From: an uncultured Spartobacteria bacterium
Lineage (GTDB): Bacteria; Verrucomicrobiota; Verrucomicrobiia; Chthoniobacterales; Chthoniobacteraceae
Length of the DNA stretch: 64,000 bases
Assembly (NCBI GenBank): GCA_903901425.1
Contig: CAIURC010000063.1
Span: 62,001-126,000 of the forward strand
Direction: 5' to 3'
Shown one piece after another: positions 60,584 through 64,000 of the stretch (position 1 is its first letter; each line of letters opens with the position of its first letter). The translations under genes were made by a program, and so were the position numbers. Under the pieces are notes generated by a model. That model had not been told where the DNA came from. It saw nothing but the letters and a program-made list of their open reading frames with translations, and ran no database searches.

Positions 60584-61606
60584 TTACTGGGCGGTTTGAT
60601 TCATGGTGCAATCGGCATCCATGGGAACCGCCGGGCCTGTCTGATCTACCGGATGGGTGAAGAGGTAGCGGAAGACGTCATCGTACACCCACTGGCCCAT
60701 GGCGTCTTTTCCTCCGGGGACAACGATGGTGTGAGCGCGGCGGCCGTCGTTGTTGACGTCGAAGTTGGTGATCAGTCGGCGGGTGTTGCCGTAGGGGGGC
60801 TTGGCGGTGTCGATGTTTACGATGGGGCCGTGTTGATGCATTTTGAGGAGCTGCCAGGAGCGGCAGTAGTGATCGGCAACCCATCCGCCATCGAGCACAT
60901 GGGAGAATCCGAAGAAACGGTTTGCGGGGGTTGCTGAGGTCTCTCCCTGCCAGGTTTGGGTGTTGTCGCGTGGGCCGGAGAACATGACCACCCGATCCAC
61001 GCGTTGGTGCATGGCGAAGCGTGCTGCGGTGGTGCTGCCGTGGGAAATGCCGCTGAGGATCACCTTTTCCCAGCGCAGATCCTGACCGGATTCATGGATG
61101 AACTGTTCCCATTTGCCCTCCGGGTTTTCCTGGGCGAGCCACTTGAGGAACTGCAGGGAGCGTTCCTTCATGCCATCGGGTTTGGGGATGTTCACCAGAG
61201 GGCTGAAATCCTCTCCGGTGGCGGCTTCGAGGCGGATATTGCCGAGCGCTTTGCCGTCCCCGCCCTCATACTGGTCGCGGGTGACGCCGGCAAACCAACC
61301 GGTGGAGTAGTGTGGTTGGATGCCGTGATATCCGTAGCTGGAGATGCGCTCAAAAAGGCCTTGGTTGTGGCCCATGAGCCAGATCACAAGCTTTCCCTGG
61401 GAGGGCACCCGCGTGTCGACGATGGCGTGCTGCAGATCGGCAGGTTTGCCTTTGTCGTCCGTGAAGGTGAATTTGATCTCGGGGTGTTCCTTTGCGCGGG
61501 GATCGATTTCGGACGCCCGTTTGGCGAACTCCAACCGCTCTGGGGGCGCAGCAAAGAGCGTGGATGCAAATAGAAGGGGGGTGAGGAATCTGGGGAGGGT
61601 GAACAT
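60584..61606 (-). CDS. Secreted alpha/beta-hydrolase of unknown substrate
   Basis: 340 aa. Signal peptide TLPRFLTPLLFASTLFAAPP. LVIWLMGHNQG near the start of the hydrolase fold, nucleophile elbow SGISHGSTTAARFA, VVMFSGPRDNTQTW, and a late THTIVVPGG/HTIVV segment with candidate acid and His. The 'GPRDNTQTW' region recalls BPSS1187-type secreted hydrolases (from memory). The substrate is unknown. It lies about 110 bases upstream of the TPM gene on the same strand. Confidence 0.78.
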   Translation of the reverse strand: MFTLPRFLTPLLFASTLFAAPPERLEFAKRASEIDPRAKEHPEIKFTFTDDKGKPADLQHAIVDTRVPSQGKLVIWLMGHNQGLFERISSYGYHGIQPHYSTGWFAGVTRDQYEGGDGKALGNIRLEAATGEDFSPLVNIPKPDGMKERSLQFLKWLAQENPEGKWEQFIHESGQDLRWEKVILSGISHGSTTAARFAMHQRVDRVVMFSGPRDNTQTWQGETSATPANRFFGFSHVLDGGWVADHYCRSWQLLKMHQHGPIVNIDTAKPPYGNTRRLITNFDVNNDGRRAHTIVVPGGKDAMGQWVYDDVFRYLFTHPVDQTGPAVPMDADCTMNQTAQ

Positions 61607-61952
61607 GGTGAAAGAGGGGGGTGCCAGAGAATGGCTACCGTGTGGACGAAACGATGCAATCCGATGTTTTTGGAAATGATTCCGGCGCCCGGCGCTCTTT
61701 TATCCCGGGCAGGCCTCTTTCTGAGGTGCTATGAACGTACCTTGTGCGTCGATGCGTGGGTACTTCAAACGAGTGGCGGCGCGGGGGGCACGCCGAGGAT
61801 CTATCCGGGCGCGGTTGGCCTTGCGGTTGTGGAATGCAAAATGGGGCGGAGGGGACGTTCAGCGGCATTGTTTTTCTCAATCCGCGGATTCCGAGATTCG
61901 ATTAGGCGATTTTGAGCCAACCGTGCAGGATTGTGAGCGTAATTTCTTGTGA
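61607..61952. other. Divergent intergenic region upstream of the DUF2157 gene
   Basis: 346 bases. No gene seen. It should contain promoters for the hydrolase (minus) and the DUF2157 pair (plus); none picked with confidence. A partial inverted segment GGCGCCCGGCGC lies near 61685. Confidence 0.4.
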
Positions 61953-63257
61953 ATGGATACGAATCATCGGTGGCTTTTGGAGCAACTTCCCGAGTGGGAG
62001 CGTGAAGGTCTGATCAGTAGGGAGGCGGCGTGCACGTTGCGCGATCGGCATCAGGCCCTTCAGGCCGCGAGTGACTCGCACCCTGGTGCGGCTCAGATTG
62101 TTTTGGGTTGGCTTGGGGCGCTGCTGGTCGGTCTGGGGTTGATTGCCGTGATTGGTTACAACTGGGATCACTTCTCGCGGTCGGTGCGGCTGCTTTTTGC
62201 CTTTATCCCGCTGTTGTGCACGCAGGCTGCCTCTTTCCGTGTGATTCGGGGGAGCGCCGCGGTTTGGGTGTGCGAGTCGGCAGCGCTTCTTCAGGCGCTG
62301 GCCACCGGGGCCTGCATTGCCATTGTTTCTCAGATTTACAATCTGGGCGGAGAATGGACAGGGTTTCTGTTCTGGTGGATGCTGTTGAGCCTGCCGCTGG
62401 TGTGGCTGATGCGTTCGAATGCGGTTGCGGTTTTTTATCTGTTGGCGATAGCGACATGGAGTTGCGGCAGGACTGAAGCGGGTCTGGCCTTCCATGACAG
62501 CCCAATGATGTACCCGGTTCTGCTGCTGGGGGTGGTCCCTTGGTGGCCAGGGTGGCCGCTGAAGCCACGATTGTCGGTGCCCTTGCGCTGGGTGATGACG
62601 GTAAGCGCTTTTTGCGGGTTTTTCAGTGCGGCGGCTTTTGTGTGCCGTGATGCGGGGCGTTTTTCTGCGACAGATTTTGGGTCTGCATTTTGGCTTACAA
62701 CGCTTACCGGGGCGGTGTTGGTGCTTTTTCCGCTGAACGAATCGGGGATTGGGGAGTCGATATCGAGGAAACCGCAGGTTGTGCTCGGGACGTTGTGGCT
62801 GTTTGGATACGGGCTGGCGGCAACGTTCGACTCGTTGGGGAAAGGCATTGCCAAGTGTGTTGAGCGCTCGGTGAGTCTTCCGTGGAGCTGGGGTTTGCTT
62901 GCTGTGCTCGCGGTGTTTGTGTTTCTGGGAGTGAAAAAACGCCGATGGGCAGTGCTGGCCGTTGCCTCGATCGGGTTGCTGCCGCTGGTGGCTTTTCCAT
63001 TCGGGCAGCTCGTTCCTTGGATTTTCACGCTCCACATTGGGGCAATCGGTCTCACGCTGGTCCTGCTGGATTTTTGCGGCAGACGGGGGGCGCCGCGGTT
63101 CGGGGCACTGCTGCTGTCCGTATTGATTATTTTGCGCATGGCGGACAGCCATTTTTCCCTGCTCGCAAAGGGGGTTGGATTTATCGTCGTTGGTGTGGCC
63201 TTTCTCGCTTTCAACCTGCTGATGAGCCGCCGAAGGCATGTCGTTCGATCCGTATGA
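61953..63257 (+). CDS. DUF2157 polytopic membrane protein
   Basis: 434 aa. A soluble N-terminus (LLEQLPEWEREGLISREAACTLRDRHQ) and then GAAQIVLGWLGALLVGLGLIAVIGYNWDHFSRSVRLLFAF are the DUF2157 opening. About twelve to thirteen membrane helices follow. Function unknown. It ends in an ATGA overlap with the next gene, a GDYXXLXY-type protein, a pairing seen widely in bacteria, so the two probably form a membrane complex. Confidence 0.9.
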   Translation: MDTNHRWLLEQLPEWEREGLISREAACTLRDRHQALQAASDSHPGAAQIVLGWLGALLVGLGLIAVIGYNWDHFSRSVRLLFAFIPLLCTQAASFRVIRGSAAVWVCESAALLQALATGACIAIVSQIYNLGGEWTGFLFWWMLLSLPLVWLMRSNAVAVFYLLAIATWSCGRTEAGLAFHDSPMMYPVLLLGVVPWWPGWPLKPRLSVPLRWVMTVSAFCGFFSAAAFVCRDAGRFSATDFGSAFWLTTLTGAVLVLFPLNESGIGESISRKPQVVLGTLWLFGYGLAATFDSLGKGIAKCVERSVSLPWSWGLLAVLAVFVFLGVKKRRWAVLAVASIGLLPLVAFPFGQLVPWIFTLHIGAIGLTLVLLDFCGRRGAPRFGALLLSVLIILRMADSHFSLLAKGVGFIVVGVAFLAFNLLMSRRRHVVRSV

Positions 63258-63808
63258 AAATGGTACCTTTGATTCTCTTCGGCCTTACTGTGGTAGGCCA
63301 ATGGGCTGTGCCGCTGGCTCAGATCCGGGCGCACGAGCAGATCCTCGCCCGAGGCGCTCTCATTCGGTTGAAATGTTCCGCACCCGATCCCTACGACCCT
63401 TTGCGAGGTCGTTATCTCGCCGTCAGGCCTGAGCAGGGTATGGCACCTGTTCTGGAGGGACAGGAAATCCGGAAGGGCGGGCAGGGGTATGCCGTTCTCG
63501 AGACTGGAAACGACGGATTGGCAAGAGTGTTGGCGCTGAGTTCATTCTTACCTGCCAGCGGTGATTTTATCCGCGTAAAAGCCGGTTGGCGGGGTGACCG
63601 GAACGAGCAGGCGATCCTGTGGCCCTTTGACCGGTTTTATATCAACGAAAAACTCGCTCCGGAGGCGGACGAATGGTTCCGGGAAAACGTTCGGGGAGAG
63701 CAGGCGATTGTGGCTGAGGTGCGTGTGTTGGAGGGGCGTGCGGTGCTTGCGGACCTGACGTGTGGAGGAAGGTCCTTCCGCGAAATTTTGAAGGAACGCG
63801 TCAGGTGA
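63254..63808 (+). CDS. GDYXXLXY-domain-like membrane-anchored protein
   Basis: 184 aa from ATG 63254, in the ATGA overlap with DUF2157; the long track ORF is out of place. N-terminal anchor VPLILFGLTVVGQWAVPLAQIRAHEQILARG, then APDPYDPLRGRYLAVRPEQG, a variant of the PRDPYDPLRGDYLxLxY motif with Arg replacing Asp. RFYINEKLAPEADEWFREN is also family-like. These proteins always accompany DUF2157 or DUF4401 proteins. Function unknown. Confidence 0.88.
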   Translation: MKMVPLILFGLTVVGQWAVPLAQIRAHEQILARGALIRLKCSAPDPYDPLRGRYLAVRPEQGMAPVLEGQEIRKGGQGYAVLETGNDGLARVLALSSFLPASGDFIRVKAGWRGDRNEQAILWPFDRFYINEKLAPEADEWFRENVRGEQAIVAEVRVLEGRAVLADLTCGGRSFREILKERVR

Positions 63809-63901
63809 GTGAACGGGTGGGGCTTCTGAAAGCGGGTTTGTTTTGGAGGGATTCAAGGGCTTGCCGCGGCGGTCGGTGCGTGGCATAAGCGAGGCACCCC
63901 C

Positions 63902-64000
63902 ATGAGAGCGTCCCGGCCGCTGTTTGTTTCGGCGTTGCTGCGTTGCGCGGCGCCGTTGTTTGTCTTGTGGGTGTCAGGATGGTCTGGGTTTGCGGAGATC
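63902..64000 (+). CDS. Start of a secreted protein, 3' end beyond the window
   Basis: ATG 63902 opens a frame to the right edge giving 33 residues. MRASRPLFVSALLRCAAPLFVLWVSGWSGFAEI is a signal-peptide-like sequence with an FAE cleavage region. It is too short for the ORF track, and nothing can be said of the mature protein. Confidence 0.55.
   Translation, partial: MRASRPLFVSALLRCAAPLFVLWVSGWSGFAEI

Noticed and set aside
1-64000. CRISPR arrays, insertion sequences, prophage or rRNA
   Set aside because: No regularly spaced repeats, transposase with inverted repeats, phage genes or rRNA-like sequence were seen; the Rpn-family gene alone is not an IS.

Overview
The window looks like a chromosomal segment of a high-GC member of the Verrucomicrobiota. 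This is inferred from gene content, not from a marker-gene comparison. Pointers are the DUF1552 plus DUF1587/1592/1588/1585 (cytochrome-like) pair, the ThuA plus DUF1080 pair, a secreted sialate O-acetylesterase, an SGNH hydrolase, many secreted proteins of unknown role, a C-terminal 'DxDxDGVTNFMEYALG' module, and scattered type II secretion/pilus genes. There is no phage, insertion sequence, CRISPR array or rRNA. One tRNA, tRNA-Gly(CCC), is present.

1-6.5 kb: a tight plus-strand run beginning with the 3' part of a GspE/PilB ATPase. Five bases later comes a radical SAM protein with the cysteine layout of the tetraether-synthase (Tes)-like family. It overlaps a three-helix membrane protein, which overlaps a divergent Lgt-like membrane protein. 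These are followed by a Cu(I) P1B-ATPase (CopA), whose end overlaps a Fur-family regulator. The radical SAM/membrane/Lgt-like cassette is the best candidate here for an undescribed system, possibly membrane-lipid modification.

6.5-16.7 kb: two minus-strand secreted proteins (one unknown, one SGNH hydrolase). Next is a plus-strand group of a small HWA..CxxC membrane protein, a TonB-dependent receptor and a BNR-type periplasmic protein with a CxCC motif, possibly for metal uptake. Then a minus-strand operon of two transglutaminase-like proteins and a stand-alone DUF2126 protein.

16.8-26.3 kb: a sigma-like/transmembrane fusion protein with a lipoprotein; the operon nrdR-unknown-HIT; a conserved unknown protein; a LysM protein with a degenerate L,D-transpeptidase domain ahead of accA; a second sigma/anti-sigma-like pair; then ThuA, DUF1080 and an outer-membrane beta-barrel protein with a clear terminator.

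26.5-42.3 kb: mostly housekeeping. Plus strand: prs, rplY, pth, rpsF, ssb. Minus strand: zwf-opcA-like, then coaD, DUF177, rpmF, plsX, fabH. Plus strand: miaB and a membrane protein. Minus strand: gspF. Plus strand: rpsO and pnp with terminators and a REP-like inverted repeat.

42.4-64 kb: accessory genes. These include a GH99-like/esterase fusion, an Rpn-family nuclease, a squalene-synthase-like gene with a secreted DUF362 protein, the tRNA, DUF167, the sialate O-acetylesterase, a histidine phosphatase, PhnA, the DUF1552/DUF1592 pair, a secreted beta-helix protein, a TPM-domain protein, an alpha/beta hydrolase, a DUF2157/GDYXXLXY pair, and a cut-off signal-peptide gene at the right edge. Start sites were often moved inward from the ORF track to fit family N-termini, signal peptides or ATGA overlaps.
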